Shown here: positions 9,024 through 20,124 of the stretch, one piece after another
Layout: every line of letters begins with the position of its first letter
Position numbering within the stretch: position 1 is the first letter of the stretch
DNA from: Prosthecobacter debontii
GTDB taxonomy: Bacteria > Verrucomicrobiota > Verrucomicrobiia > Verrucomicrobiales > Akkermansiaceae
Direction: 5' to 3'
Length of the DNA stretch: 38,186 nucleotides
NCBI GenBank assembly: GCA_945869855.1
Contig: CAMBQC010000008.1
Coordinates: forward strand, 1-38,186
Notes under the pieces: model-generated
The model's input: the letters and a program-made list of their open reading frames with translations, nothing else
The model's database searches: none
Told to the model about the DNA's origin: nothing
Translations under genes and position numbers: made by a program

Positions 9024-9644
9024 ATGCTCCATCACATCGACCACCCGCTGATCTCCGCCGAGTTGACCTGTCTTCGCGATCCGGATTGCCCGAGCCATGA
9101 GTTCCGCCAGCGCGTGCGGCGCATCGCTTCGCTGATGGTGCCCGCCGTCACGGCGGATCTGGAGCGAACGGTGGTGCCTTGCCAGACCCCGCTGGAGATC
9201 ACCTCCGGGGAAAGCATAGCCCGCCCCATCATCCTCGTGCCCATCCTCCGTGCGGGTCTCGGTTTCCTTGATGGCTTTCTCGATCTCATCCCGCAGGCGG
9301 CGGTGGCCCACATCGGCCTTGCGAGAAACGAGAAAACCCTCCTGCCCGAGTCCTACTACCTCAGGCATCCCACGGAACTCGCCGAGGCGGATCTCATCCT
9401 GCTCGATCCCATGCTCGCCACCGGCGGCTCCGCCGTGCAGGCGGTCACCACCCTCATGGAAGCCGGGGCGAAACGCATCCGCTTCGCCTCCCTGCTCGCC
9501 GCCCCGGAAGGCATCGCCGCCATGGAGGCCGCGCATCCGCAGGTCCCTGTTTTCACCGCCGCCATCGACCGCTGCCTCAACGACAAAGGCTACATCCTCC
9601 CCGGCCTCGGCGACGCGGGCGACCGTTTGTTCGGAACGATTTGA
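9024..9644 (+). CDS. upp: Uracil phosphoribosyltransferase
   Basis: Converts uracil and PRPP to UMP in pyrimidine salvage; cytoplasmic. At 206 residues it is the normal length. The family motifs RPIILVPILRAGLGFLDG (67-84) and the PRPP loop LLDPMLATGGSA (126-137) are visible, as is the uracil-binding C-terminal region DRCLNDKGYILPGLGDAGDR. The start codon lies one base after the stop of the NtrC-like gene and its AAGGA ribosome site (9014-9018) is inside the end of that gene, so the two are almost certainly cotranscribed and coupled. Why a sigma-54 activator should be paired with upp is not obvious. Confidence 0.95.
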   Translation: MLHHIDHPLISAELTCLRDPDCPSHEFRQRVRRIASLMVPAVTADLERTVVPCQTPLEITSGESIARPIILVPILRAGLGFLDGFLDLIPQAAVAHIGLARNEKTLLPESYYLRHPTELAEADLILLDPMLATGGSAVQAVTTLMEAGAKRIRFASLLAAPEGIAAMEAAHPQVPVFTAAIDRCLNDKGYILPGLGDAGDRLFGTI

Positions 9645-9703
9645 ATTCTCAGCGGCGGCGTGGAGGATGATTTGATTTCAATCCTGTATTCCTTCCAATC
9701 CCT

Positions 9704-9901
9704 TCAGGCTTTCACTTTCACGAAAGTTCCACGGTAGGGTTTGGTCAGATTACCCTTCTTGGTGAGGATGCCCGCATCGACGAAGGTCTGGAGTCTTTCG
9801 TCTTGGTCCATTTTATCCCAACGCTTCTTAGCACGCTCCCAAGCGGCCTCTACGTCCAAACCACCGCTGGTGGCAAGGCTCATTCGATCAAGCGTCTTCA
9901 T
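9704..9901 (-). CDS. Small hypothetical protein downstream of the restriction operon
   Basis: A 65-residue, charged, soluble protein rich in Lys/Asp, with RAKKRWDKMDQDERLQTF followed by a short DAGILTKKGNLTKPYR-like tail. The ATG at 9901 is used. A TTG at 9937 would add 12 residues. It is on the same strand as, and about 70 bp after, the restriction endonuclease gene. It has no family I can name, no signal peptide and no membrane segment. The protein-like composition supports coding, but the missing ribosome site leaves doubt. It could be a passenger of the restriction island or part of the host backbone. Confidence 0.5.
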   Translation of the reverse strand: MKTLDRMSLATSGGLDVEAAWERAKKRWDKMDQDERLQTFVDAGILTKKGNLTKPYRGTFVKVKA

Positions 9902-9970
9902 GTAACGGAGATTGGTCTGAAATAGCCGATGATCCAATCCGGATTCCGGGTGGCGAGCTGAATGTTCGTT

Positions 9971-11212
9971 TTAAATCCGGGCTTTGAGCTGCTTGCTCTT
10001 AACAGAGTCAATAAATGTTGCCACGTCCCAGATTCCGTTGCGCTCTGAAGCTGGGTATGTCGCATGCAATGCCACGGGAACCACCAGCTGCAACTTGTGC
10101 TCCCGCATTTCGGAAAGTTGGTTGGAACTGATCGCAGGTTCCAGAGTGACGAGATGCTTTTCCTTTACCTTAGGACCCTCTGCGAGAACCTGTCTCCAAC
10201 GGTCTTTGCATGATGTTTTAGCTCCGAGAAGTGTCAGTAGCTCTACAGGAAAATCGTCGTTGAAATATTGGGAGGCACCGGGAAACAGAAAATCCGGTCT
10301 GGCGTTGTTCTCGACCTTCGCCGTGCGCTCAAAAAGGAGATTGTGAGCGAGGAAAACTTCTGACAGATGGTTTTCAAATGCTAGTCCCGCTCTCGACTTA
10401 CGGCGATTCTGGACAGAAAGCGAGCACTTCACGAAATCATCCACATCCGCAAAGCCGGACTTGAGTTTCTCTTCGACAATATGCTTTTCCAGAACTCTGA
10501 AAGCGAACTCCTCGCGCTCCATCCATTCTGACAGAGCGAGGTCAGCATCGTCTTCAGCACGTATTTTCGTAAGACTGGACCGAACGAACTTCCCGAAGGT
10601 TGCAGTGGTGGGAAACTTGCCTCCGAATTTCTTGAGCATTTTTTCCAAGAGTGTCTCATCTTCAGCGAGCACCATTATTCCTGCCGCTTCCAGTATTCTA
10701 GCGCGGGTCATATCCACCACTTGCTCATTGCCAACTTCTGCCATCCCGAAGCTCAATTGCTCGCCTTCTTTGATGCCAAAAAGCCATCGCAGCTGGCTTT
10801 CACAGGTTGAACCAGCAGGCGCTAAAAATACAGTCGCAGCTTGATTATCCGCTGTAAATGCTACGACCATAAAATCGCCCGATATAGCACGACCCTTTCG
10901 TCCAATTACAGGATTATCTGTGTAATACAATCGCCATTCCGCGCTGCGCGTTGAAACCCTTTTCCGTGAATCATACCAACTGAGAAAACCAGACGCCTCA
11001 ATAGGTGCTTCATCTTGATCGCTAAAATGTAAGAACCGCGTCGGAATCCCAGTTCCTTGGTTATAGCGTCTAGTTGTTTCGCCAAGAATAGCCCGAAGTG
11101 AGTTCGACGAATTGAATTCATGGCCATTCGAAGCAGTCGCATCCGCTTCAACGGCTGTCAGCTGCTTCCATGCAAAGCTTACAAATACGTTAGAAAGTTG
11201 TCCAAACTTCAT
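9971..11212 (-). CDS. Type II restriction endonuclease, EcoRII type
   Basis: A 413-residue enzyme closely resembling R.EcoRII (404 aa) in its C-terminal catalytic half. Shared features are the NRRKSRAG segment (269-276), then Glu280, Asp307 in RPDFLFPG, and Lys332 and Lys336 in [11 protein letters not shown]. These match the EcoRII active-site residues E271, D299, K324 and K328. The C-terminal [20 protein letters not shown] also matches. The N-terminal half (about 1-170) is in the place of EcoRII's effector DNA-binding domain but is much more diverged. EcoRII cuts before CCWGG and needs two sites, so the same or a closely related sequence is inferred here. The start overlaps the methyltransferase stop by 4 bp (ATGA). 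Lower G+C than flanking genes points to horizontal transfer. Confidence 0.9.
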   Translation of the reverse strand: MKFGQLSNVFVSFAWKQLTAVEADATASNGHEFNSSNSLRAILGETTRRYNQGTGIPTRFLHFSDQDEAPIEASGFLSWYDSRKRVSTRSAEWRLYYTDNPVIGRKGRAISGDFMVVAFTADNQAATVFLAPAGSTCESQLRWLFGIKEGEQLSFGMAEVGNEQVVDMTRARILEAAGIMVLAEDETLLEKMLKKFGGKFPTTATFGKFVRSSLTKIRAEDDADLALSEWMEREEFAFRVLEKHIVEEKLKSGFADVDDFVKCSLSVQNRRKSRAGLAFENHLSEVFLAHNLLFERTAKVENNARPDFLFPGASQYFNDDFPVELLTLLGAKTSCKDRWRQVLAEGPKVKEKHLVTLEPAISSNQLSEMREHKLQLVVPVALHATYPASERNGIWDVATFIDSVKSKQLKARI

Positions 11213-12381
11213 GGGCTTTTTGAGTTCGATTTTCTCTTTGGATATTTGACTGGCTTCTGACTCTTAAATATTGCTTCGCTATTGGCTGAGTGTTTGTCGT
11301 AAAGCACGAGATCTTCTGGTTTTGCAGCCGTTCGTTTGAGTGTATCTGCTACCGCTTTTGCAATGCGCTCCACAACAGGCACTACTACGGAATTCCCGAA
11401 TTGCCGATACGCCTGTGTATCTGAAACTTCGATCTTGAAGCTGTCCGGATAGCCCATAAGGCGGGCGCATTCTCGAGGCGTTAGTCTTCTGGGGTTCTTG
11501 CCTTTTTGTGCGATAAGTATTTCGGAGCCGTCCTTGTGGTATCGAGCGCTTAGAGTGCGAGTCGTGTCGGAACCTGTGACGATGCCAAAGCCGAAACCGT
11601 TTCCCGCTGCCTTATGTTTCGCCGCATAGTTTTGAAGATAATTCCAGAGATGATCCGAAAGCGTATATTTCGGGTCAGGCCTCGGCTCGAGAATGCTTCC
11701 GAGCTTCGGACCTTCGTCCGGGAATTTGGGGAATTCGAAGTGACGCCACTCACGGAAACCCACAAGAAAGATCCTCTCCCGATGTTGCGGAACGACACTC
11801 TTCGCATCGATTACCTTGTGATAGACCGTGTAGCCGAGGGCCTTGGTCAGTGTGTCATGAATTATCCGGAAAGTCTTTCCTTTGTCATGTCCCTTAAGGT
11901 TCTTTACATTTTCCAAAACAAAGGCCGCAGGTCGATGGTAGTCGAGGATATCCGCCAACGAGAAGAATAGATTTCCTTGTTTGATATCGTCGAATCCATG
12001 TCCCCTTCCGAGACTAATTTTCTTTGATACGCCGGCGATGCTAAACGGCTGGCAGGGAAAACCACCACAAAGAATATCGTGCGCGGGTATATCTGCGACT
12101 GCAACTTCGTGGATATCGCCGTGCGGCTTTTCACCGAAGTTTGCTGCGTAGCTCTGCTGGGAGAATTTGTCATAATCGCTGGAGAAAACGCAAGTTCCTC
12201 CAACCTTCTCGAACGCGATGCGGAAACCACCAATTCCACAAAAGAGGTCGATGAATCGCGGCGCGTTGGGATTGATACTTGAGTTTTGTAAAGAGCCAAA
12301 CGGGTCTTCTTCTTCCTTCAAAACCGCCTTGGTTGTGCGGACGTCTTTGGGCTTTGCTCTTTTCGTGTTCTTGGAACTCAC
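11209..12381 (-). CDS. DNA (cytosine-5-)-methyltransferase, Dcm/M.EcoRII type
   Basis: A 390-residue C5-cytosine methyltransferase that should protect host DNA from the adjacent nuclease. In order it has FCGIGG (AdoMet, 47-52), the catalytic [16 protein letters not shown] (Cys110), [10 protein letters not shown] (154-163), QHRER (199-203), a target-recognition region, then [13 protein letters not shown] and [14 protein letters not shown]. The target-recognition region GNGFGFGIV...TRTLSARY...GSEILI is strikingly like Dcm and M.EcoRII, so methylation of the inner C of CCWGG is predicted. The GTG at 12381 is chosen: it overlaps the controller stop by 4 bp (GTGA) and follows a GGGGGTGG ribosome site. 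A TTG at 12399 is less likely. It is part of a controller-methylase-nuclease operon. Confidence 0.93.
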   Translation of the reverse strand: MSSKNTKRAKPKDVRTTKAVLKEEEDPFGSLQNSSINPNAPRFIDLFCGIGGFRIAFEKVGGTCVFSSDYDKFSQQSYAANFGEKPHGDIHEVAVADIPAHDILCGGFPCQPFSIAGVSKKISLGRGHGFDDIKQGNLFFSLADILDYHRPAAFVLENVKNLKGHDKGKTFRIIHDTLTKALGYTVYHKVIDAKSVVPQHRERIFLVGFREWRHFEFPKFPDEGPKLGSILEPRPDPKYTLSDHLWNYLQNYAAKHKAAGNGFGFGIVTGSDTTRTLSARYHKDGSEILIAQKGKNPRRLTPRECARLMGYPDSFKIEVSDTQAYRQFGNSVVVPVVERIAKAVADTLKRTAAKPEDLVLYDKHSANSEAIFKSQKPVKYPKRKSNSKSP

Positions 12382-12605
12382 AAATCCACCCCCTCGCAAA
12401 GTTGGGATGTCTTAATTCCGAGAGCCTTTGCGATCTTGGCGACATTCCTGAATCCGGGATTGCGCAATCCACGTTCAATTCCGCTGATATAGGTGGGATC
12501 AAGACAGGAAAACTCAGCGAGCTTCTCTTGGGTGAGTTGCTTCTTTTCCCTCTGCTGGCGGACTCTTTGTCCTAGCGAAGCAAGTAGTGGATCGTTTTTC
12601 AACAT
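12378..12605 (-). CDS. XRE-family controller protein of the restriction-modification operon
   Basis: A 75-residue protein that is almost entirely one Cro/C1-type helix-turn-helix: [20 protein letters not shown], then [18 protein letters not shown], then [12 protein letters not shown]. Size, position as first gene and coupling to the methylase fit C (controller) proteins, which delay nuclease expression on entry to a new host by binding C-boxes upstream of their own gene. A fitting palindrome directly abuts the start codon at 12606. Its stop overlaps the methyltransferase GTG by 4 bp. Here the controller leads one operon with both enzymes. How the nuclease is delayed relative to the methylase is not visible. 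Confidence 0.85.
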   Translation of the reverse strand: MLKNDPLLASLGQRVRQQREKKQLTQEKLAEFSCLDPTYISGIERGLRNPGFRNVAKIAKALGIKTSQLCEGVDL

Positions 12606-12654
12606 GACTTAAAGTCCATGCTGAATGTCGTCTGAGGTCTATGGACGATCAGTC
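12606..12654 (-). promoter_or_regulatory. Candidate C-box operators of the controller operon
   Basis: A perfect interrupted palindrome GACTTAAAGTC lies at 12606-12616, directly against the controller start codon. A one-mismatch relative, GACGATCAGTC, lies at 12644-12654. Both fit the GACTNNNAGTC pattern known for many C-protein operators. There is no Shine-Dalgarno site between the first palindrome and the ATG, which suggests a leaderless transcript, as is common for C genes. The promoter boxes themselves are not clear. Confidence 0.5.
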
Positions 12655-12707
12655 AAGAAAGGTGTTTCGCGAACAAACTCCAAAACGTAGCTCGTCGCTC
12701 AAATAAG

Positions 12708-12739
12708 AAAGCCACCTTCGCGAAGGAAGGTGGCTTTTT
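12708..12739. terminator. Strong bidirectional terminator
   Basis: A perfect 12-bp stem (AAAGCCACCTTC / GAAGGTGGCTTT) with loop GCGAAG. It is followed by TTTTT on the plus strand and by CTTATTT on the minus strand. It lies downstream of acnA (minus strand) and insulates the restriction-modification operon promoter from acnA read-through. Confidence 0.85.
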
Positions 12740-12751
12740 GTTGAACTTGAT

Positions 12752-12769
12752 CGGGACAGGAATGTCCCG
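12752..12769. repeat. Short intergenic palindrome
   Basis: A perfect 7-bp stem CGGGACA / TGTCCCG around GGAA, between the terminator and the acnA stop. The GGAATGTCCC core recurs as AGAATGTCCCC at 17035, and the sequence after it (CTCCTTA) resembles the TTCCTTA after the hairpin at 2782. It is probably one of a dispersed family of variable-core palindromes. Confidence 0.45.
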
Positions 12770-12774
12770 GCTCC

Positions 12775-15636
<2,862 letters not shown>

Positions 15637-15834
15637 AGTCTTGCTTTTTTTTGTAAAAACTCGTGTGGGCGGAGGGTTGGGGATGGTGGGCGTTTTGTCA
15701 AAAAGGTTCCTCGGCTCCGATAACAGCGTAATTGAGGCCGGTTGCTAAAAGTTCGTGTGCGGAAATGTGACTACAAAGTCCTAGGCGCTAAAGATATTTA
15801 CATGAACTACGTAAATGCAATCCGCTACGAGGGT

Positions 15835-16941
15835 TTACGCGTGCTTCGCGTGCCACTCCCGGTAAATCTTGGGAGAAATCTCCGAGGGCTTGATCTCGGA
15901 ACGGCCGCCCCAGAAGACGTTGGTGTAGGAGATCGGGATACCGATGGATTCAAGATGCTTGTCGATGGCGCCCTTGTGAGTGAGAACGCGGTCTTTCTCG
16001 GTGCCGTGGACAACACCCATAATGTTCACGTCACCAAACTGTGGGCCGCCTTCTCGCCAGTAGCAGTGGGTCATGCAGAAGTGGCGCCCGACCTCGCCGC
16101 CGGCCTCGATCTCGCGGCCTTTGGGCACGGCCCAGTGGAAGAGGCCGTTGAAGCGGGTGACGCGCTCACCGGTTTCGGCGGAGGGTTTTACGTGCTCGAG
16201 GAAAGTGGAGAATCGGCCGATAACTTTTTTCGTATTGAGTGTTTCAGCGACCTCGCAGAAGCGGTCGAGCGAAACACCGGCCTGTGCGGCGCGTTTTTCC
16301 CACGGGTTTTCGCAGATCTCATCGAGTGTGAGTTCCTCTTTGAGAATGAGCAGGATGTCCCATTCCTCTTCGCTGAGATCGGCGGGGACGGTGGTCATCA
16401 TCACGGCGGGTTCGTCGGATTTCTCGCCGGGTTCCATGGTTTTGCGGCGCACGTGGCCGACGCCGAGGGCGAATACTCCGTTGGCGGGCATGAGCAGATA
16501 TTCGGTCGCTCCGGTGAGTTGCAGGAGCTTGGTGGCGTGGAAATCGAGCGACTCGCCGACGGGGACTTTGAGGGTTGTCCAGAGCCGGTAACCGGATCCG
16601 GAGACTTCGGTATCAGTGGAGCGGATTACGACGTGGCCGGAAAAGGGGTCTTCCTTTGCCATGAACTCGAAGGCGTCGTTCAGTTTTTCCTCCGGCACTT
16701 TCCATGCGACCAATGCGCCGTGGGCGAGCTTCGTGGCCAGCATCGTCTGGCGCACGCGGCGGATGATGCCTGTCTCCTGCATGGCACGGATGCGTTCGAT
16801 CACGGTTTCGAGAGGGACTCCGGATTGATCAGCAATGACGTGGAATGGATGGCGCTGAAAACCGGATACGAGGTCTTCGGAAACGGCTAGGATCTTCGCG
16901 TTGATGGGATCGGAGATGGAGGTGGGGATGGGTGAGATCAT
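15835..16941 (-). CDS. Two-module Lrp/AsnC-like protein resembling siroheme decarboxylase AhbA/AhbB
   Basis: A 368-residue protein built from two tandem modules of the AhbA/AhbB-NirDLGH type. Module 1 has a helix-turn-helix with RHPFHVIADQSGVPLETVIE, GIIRRV and ALVAWKVPEEKL, then an AsnC-like strand region ending VFALGVGHVRRK. Module 2 begins near EEEWDILLILKEE and contains GRFSTFLEH, FHWAVP, MTHCYWREGGPQFGDVNIM and GVVHGTEKD, as in siroheme decarboxylases. Known family members are separate subunits of about 150-180 residues that decarboxylate siroheme, so this is a natural fusion. ATG 16941 is chosen over an upstream start at 17088 that overlaps the cca gene and repeats. It could instead be a regulator. 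No other haem d1 or Ahb genes are nearby. Confidence 0.7.
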   Translation of the reverse strand: MISPIPTSISDPINAKILAVSEDLVSGFQRHPFHVIADQSGVPLETVIERIRAMQETGIIRRVRQTMLATKLAHGALVAWKVPEEKLNDAFEFMAKEDPFSGHVVIRSTDTEVSGSGYRLWTTLKVPVGESLDFHATKLLQLTGATEYLLMPANGVFALGVGHVRRKTMEPGEKSDEPAVMMTTVPADLSEEEWDILLILKEELTLDEICENPWEKRAAQAGVSLDRFCEVAETLNTKKVIGRFSTFLEHVKPSAETGERVTRFNGLFHWAVPKGREIEAGGEVGRHFCMTHCYWREGGPQFGDVNIMGVVHGTEKDRVLTHKGAIDKHLESIGIPISYTNVFWGGRSEIKPSEISPKIYREWHAKHA

Positions 16942-16951
16942 TGGGGCGATA

Positions 16952-16995
16952 GTTGAACATCGATCATCGAACGTCCAACATGGAACATCGGATGG
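16952..16995. repeat. Degenerate GAACATCGA-type short repeats
   Basis: The gap between the cca and AhbAB-like genes contains TTGAACATCGATCATCGAAC, then GTCCAACATGGAACATCGGA: several degenerate copies of an AACATCGA unit with roughly 8-base spacing. It is not coding in any convincing frame. Confidence 0.4.
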
Positions 16996-17027
16996 GAAAA
17001 ATTTCGTAGGATTTGCGGAAGGTTGCT

Positions 17028-17071
17028 GGGGAAAGAATGTCCCCGCGACGGACTGGGACTGCAAGTCCCAG
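17028..17071. repeat. Tandem pair of short palindromes
   Basis: Two hairpins sit side by side. The first is GGGGA / TCCCC around AAGAATG (17028-17044). The second is a perfect CTGGGACT / AGTCCCAG around GCA (17053-17071). The second is bordered by ACGGA and CCAC, the same borders as the palindrome at 26082-26100, although its core differs. It lies just downstream of the cca stop. Confidence 0.5.
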
Positions 17072-17084
17072 CCACGATTTTTGC

Positions 17085-18395
17085 TCAACGCAGTAGCGTT
17101 TCCAGATAGTCCAGGGCTTCCTCGCGGGTGGTGAGTCGGTTTTCGAGCTGCTCAGTCTGGATTTCCTCCAGAATGTCCTTGAAGCGCGGGCCGGGTTTGA
17201 GGTCGCGGGCGATGAGGTCTTTGCCAGTGACAAGCGGGGGCGGAATGAGTGGTTCTTGGGAGAATTCCTCGGCCTTTTCGTTGAGGAAATCGTAGTTGTC
17301 GGTGAAACCGTTCGAGGAGGCGCAGTCCACGCGATGTAGCTCCATTTCCAGGGAAAAGGTCGGCTCTGACATGAAGCGCTTGAGTTTCGCCTTGCGCATC
17401 TGCTGCACGTTCATGAACTGCATGTGGCGAGAAACCATGTGAGCGGTGTCGCGGATCACGGCATTAGGGTATCGCAGGCGGGTGAGGATTTCGGTGGTCA
17501 TTTCCGCGCCGAGGGCGTCGTGGCCGTTGAAACGGATGCGCCCGTCGGGATCGATGGTGCGGGTGGGTGGCTTGGCTATGTCGTGAAGCAGGGTGGCTAG
17601 GCAGAGATCCAGCGGTGCGTCGGGCGCGAGCATTTCCAACATGATGCGGGTGTGGATGTAAACGTCGCCCTCGGGATGCCATTCGGGTGGCTGCTCGCAT
17701 CCGATCAGGGGCAGGACTTCGGGAAGAAAATGGGCGATGAGGCCTGAATCAATAAGCAGCTCCAGTCCTCGGCGGCGGTTGGGTGAGGTGATGATTTTCG
17801 AAAACTCGTCGCGGATACGTTCGGGGGAAATCTGATCAAGGAGGTGGGCGTTTTCGCGGATTGCAGCAAAAGTTTCCAACCCGATGGGGAAGCCTAGAGT
17901 GGTGGAAAAACGAACGGCGCGTAGCAAGCGAAGTGCATCTTCTTGAAAACGGTGTGTGGGCGTGCCTATCGTGTGGATGATCTTTGCCTCAAGATCGTGA
18001 ACACCGCCCACGTGGTCGATGATTCTACCGGTTTCGGGGTCTTCGAACAACCCATTGATTGTGAAATCACGGCGGTGGGCGTCTTCCTCTGGGGTAGAGA
18101 AAGTGACGGAATCCGGCCGGCGTCCGTCGCCATATGAGCCGTCCGTACGGAAGGTTGCGATCTCAATGTGGTGGCCTTCGAATTTCGCGATGACCACGCC
18201 GAAGTGTGACCCGACTAGGTTGGAGCTTGGGAAAAGGTGGAGAACTTCAGTCGGAGTGGCGGAGGTGGCGATGTCGTAATCCTTCGGTTCGATCCCGAGA
18301 AGTTTGTCGCGCACACAGCCGCCGGCGAAGTAGGCCGTGTGGCCTACCTTGTTGAGATGAAGAGCGAGGCTCGTGGCAGCGGCGCGGGAGGTCAT
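17085..18395 (-). CDS. cca: CCA-adding enzyme / poly(A) polymerase family nucleotidyltransferase
   Basis: A 436-residue class II tRNA nucleotidyltransferase that adds or repairs the 3' CCA of tRNAs; a PcnB-like poly(A) role cannot be excluded. The catalytic head has GGCVRD (25-30) and the two metal aspartates in KDYDIAT (Asp39, Asp41), then RRDFTINGL and RFQEDALRLLRAVRF. The C-terminal half holds an HD domain with LLHDIAKP and the histidine of MVSRHMQFMN. The ATG at 18395 begins the conserved head directly. It is followed by a palindromic repeat and precedes the AhbAB-like gene on the same strand. Confidence 0.92.
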   Translation of the reverse strand: MTSRAAATSLALHLNKVGHTAYFAGGCVRDKLLGIEPKDYDIATSATPTEVLHLFPSSNLVGSHFGVVIAKFEGHHIEIATFRTDGSYGDGRRPDSVTFSTPEEDAHRRDFTINGLFEDPETGRIIDHVGGVHDLEAKIIHTIGTPTHRFQEDALRLLRAVRFSTTLGFPIGLETFAAIRENAHLLDQISPERIRDEFSKIITSPNRRRGLELLIDSGLIAHFLPEVLPLIGCEQPPEWHPEGDVYIHTRIMLEMLAPDAPLDLCLATLLHDIAKPPTRTIDPDGRIRFNGHDALGAEMTTEILTRLRYPNAVIRDTAHMVSRHMQFMNVQQMRKAKLKRFMSEPTFSLEMELHRVDCASSNGFTDNYDFLNEKAEEFSQEPLIPPPLVTGKDLIARDLKPGPRFKDILEEIQTEQLENRLTTREEALDYLETLLR

Positions 18396-18450
18396 ATTCC
18401 GCTTTAAGAGTCCGTGACTGCGGTCGCCTTGTCAAAAGGCAAACTCTTAG

Positions 18451-18900
18451 TCACCGCTTGCCCTTGTTGTCGTTAATCCTAGAGAGAACCTCTACCTTTA
18501 CCGGAATGACCCCGTTCTTTAGAAAGCCCAGTTTCTCGGCTGTGCCGATGGTCACATCGATGATGCGTCCCTTGATGAAAGGACCGCGATCATTGATGGT
18601 GACGACTTCGGATTTGTTGTTTTTGAGGTTGATCACGCGAACCTTGGTGCCCATGGGCAGAGTCTTGTGTGCTGCGGTCGGGGCGTTGTTGCGGAGCCGC
18701 TGGCCGCTGGCGGTCTTAGTACCGTAGTTCGTCTTGATCGAATACCATGAAGCCATGCCTCGCTCGGTGGTCTTAACTTGGTATCCAGCCTCGCGGAGTT
18801 CGCAAAGGGCAACGGAGTTCGGGTCGCTGGTGCTTGCGCAACTTGGTATGATAGCGAGTGATGCCAAAGCAAATATCGCAGATTTCAAATTTCTTATCAT
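18451..18900 (-). CDS. rlpA: RlpA-like septal-ring lipoprotein
   Basis: A 149-residue predicted lipoprotein. The signal peptide ends in the lipobox IPSC, giving Cys21. The double-psi beta-barrel domain carries RGMASWYS, TASGQRL, AAHKTLPMGTKVRVINL and VTINDRGPFIKGRIIDVT, including the His and Asp used by RlpA lytic transglycosylases on denuded peptidoglycan. There is no SPOR domain, which is usual for short homologues. It should act in the periplasm on the cell wall. The FHG segment typical after the YG motif is missing or altered, so activity is likely but not certain. It lies 55 bp upstream of cca on the same strand. Confidence 0.88.
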   Translation of the reverse strand: MIRNLKSAIFALASLAIIPSCASTSDPNSVALCELREAGYQVKTTERGMASWYSIKTNYGTKTASGQRLRNNAPTAAHKTLPMGTKVRVINLKNNKSEVVTINDRGPFIKGRIIDVTIGTAEKLGFLKNGVIPVKVEVLSRINDNKGKR

Positions 18901-18984
18901 ATCGGTAAGGGATTGTTAAATTGCGGATTTTAGAGATATCTTCAAGAGATAATTTTGATGATATTGGGAATTGGTTTGGGATTC

Positions 18985-19941
18985 TTATTGGACCGTATTG
19001 ATAGACTTTCCTGCTAGGAAGGCGGCGATATTCTCGGCGGTGACCGCCATGAGTCGCTTGCGTGCTTCGATGGCGGCCCAAGCGATGTGCGGCGTGAGCG
19101 TAAGGTTGTTCGCGTGCAGGAGGGGGTTGGTGGGTAGGATGGGTTCGGCGGAAACGACATCACACGCGGCCCCGGCGATCAGGCCGGCGTTGAGGGCGTC
19201 GGCGAGAGCTTGCTCGTTTATGAGCGGACCGCGGGCGGTGTTCACGAGGAAGGCGGAGGGTTTCATTTTCGCAAGCGAGGTGGCGGAGATCATGCCGTGG
19301 GTATCCGGGGTGAGAGGGCAGTGAAGGGAGATGAAATCGGATTTCTCAAGAATCTCATCGATGGATGCCCAAGCGAAGGGGAAGGCGGTCGCGGCGGATT
19401 GGGAGCGAGAGTGGGCAAGGATGTTCATTTTGAACGCGGCAGCGAGTTCCCCGACCCTCTGGCCGATGCGCCCGAAGCCGATGAGGCCCATGGTTTTCCC
19501 AGCGAGTTCGCGGAAATTCGAGTTTTCCCAGAAACAGAAATCCGGGCTGCTCTCCCATGCGCCTTCCTTGGCGAGTTCGCTGTGGAAGGCGGGGCGCTTC
19601 GCGAAATCGAGGATCAGCGAGAATACGAACTCGGCCACGGCGTCGGTGCTGTAAACCGGGACGTTGGAAACGGGGATGCCGCGCGCGGCGCAGGCGGCGG
19701 TGTCGATGATGTTGTAGCCGGTGGCGAGGACGGAAATGAATTTAAGGTTTGGGAGCTGGCTCAAGGTTTCTGCGGAGAGCGGCACCTTGTTGGTGAGGAT
19801 CATGTCCGCATCCCTCGCCCGCTCAACGATTTGGTCGGTTTGTGTTCGGTCGTAAACGGTGAGTTCGCCGAGCGCCTCGATGACCGTCCATGGGTTGTCA
19901 CCGGGGTTGAGGGTGTGACCGTCTAAGGCTGTAATTTTCAT
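18985..19941 (-). CDS. D-2-hydroxyacid dehydrogenase (glycerate/hydroxypyruvate type)
   Basis: A 318-residue NAD(P)-dependent 2-hydroxyacid dehydrogenase. The nucleotide motif GFGRIG is at 155-160. The catalytic Arg237 (VNTARGPLIN), Glu266 (VSAEP) and His285 (LTPHIAWA) are all present. The substrate-side segment VLATGYNIIDTAA at 71-83 fits the glycerate dehydrogenase / hydroxypyruvate reductase (HprA) branch, but the precise substrate cannot be fixed from the sequence. It is cytoplasmic. It precedes rlpA on the same strand with an 84-bp gap. The 183 bp between its start and the next gene upstream hold nothing I can name. Confidence 0.9.
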   Translation of the reverse strand: MKITALDGHTLNPGDNPWTVIEALGELTVYDRTQTDQIVERARDADMILTNKVPLSAETLSQLPNLKFISVLATGYNIIDTAACAARGIPVSNVPVYSTDAVAEFVFSLILDFAKRPAFHSELAKEGAWESSPDFCFWENSNFRELAGKTMGLIGFGRIGQRVGELAAAFKMNILAHSRSQSAATAFPFAWASIDEILEKSDFISLHCPLTPDTHGMISATSLAKMKPSAFLVNTARGPLINEQALADALNAGLIAGAACDVVSAEPILPTNPLLHANNLTLTPHIAWAAIEARKRLMAVTAENIAAFLAGKSINTVQ

Positions 19942-20124
19942 CTAGAAGAGCATTCGGCTTCGGAGTGGGATGATCAAGGGTGAAGCTTTGACCCGAGTAG
20001 AATCGGTGGGCGCACGAGGTGGGAGCGGGAGAATGCGTGCGGAGAGAGGCCGCGTCATATCCTTTGTTTTCCGAGAAAGACGAGGTGAGAACGAAGAGGT
20101 GGTGTCTGCGCTAAATGATGTTTT

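Noticed and set aside
9704..12605. Prophage or genomic island with integrase around the restriction genes
   Set aside because: Lower G+C supports transfer, but no integrase, transposase or flanking direct repeats were seen.
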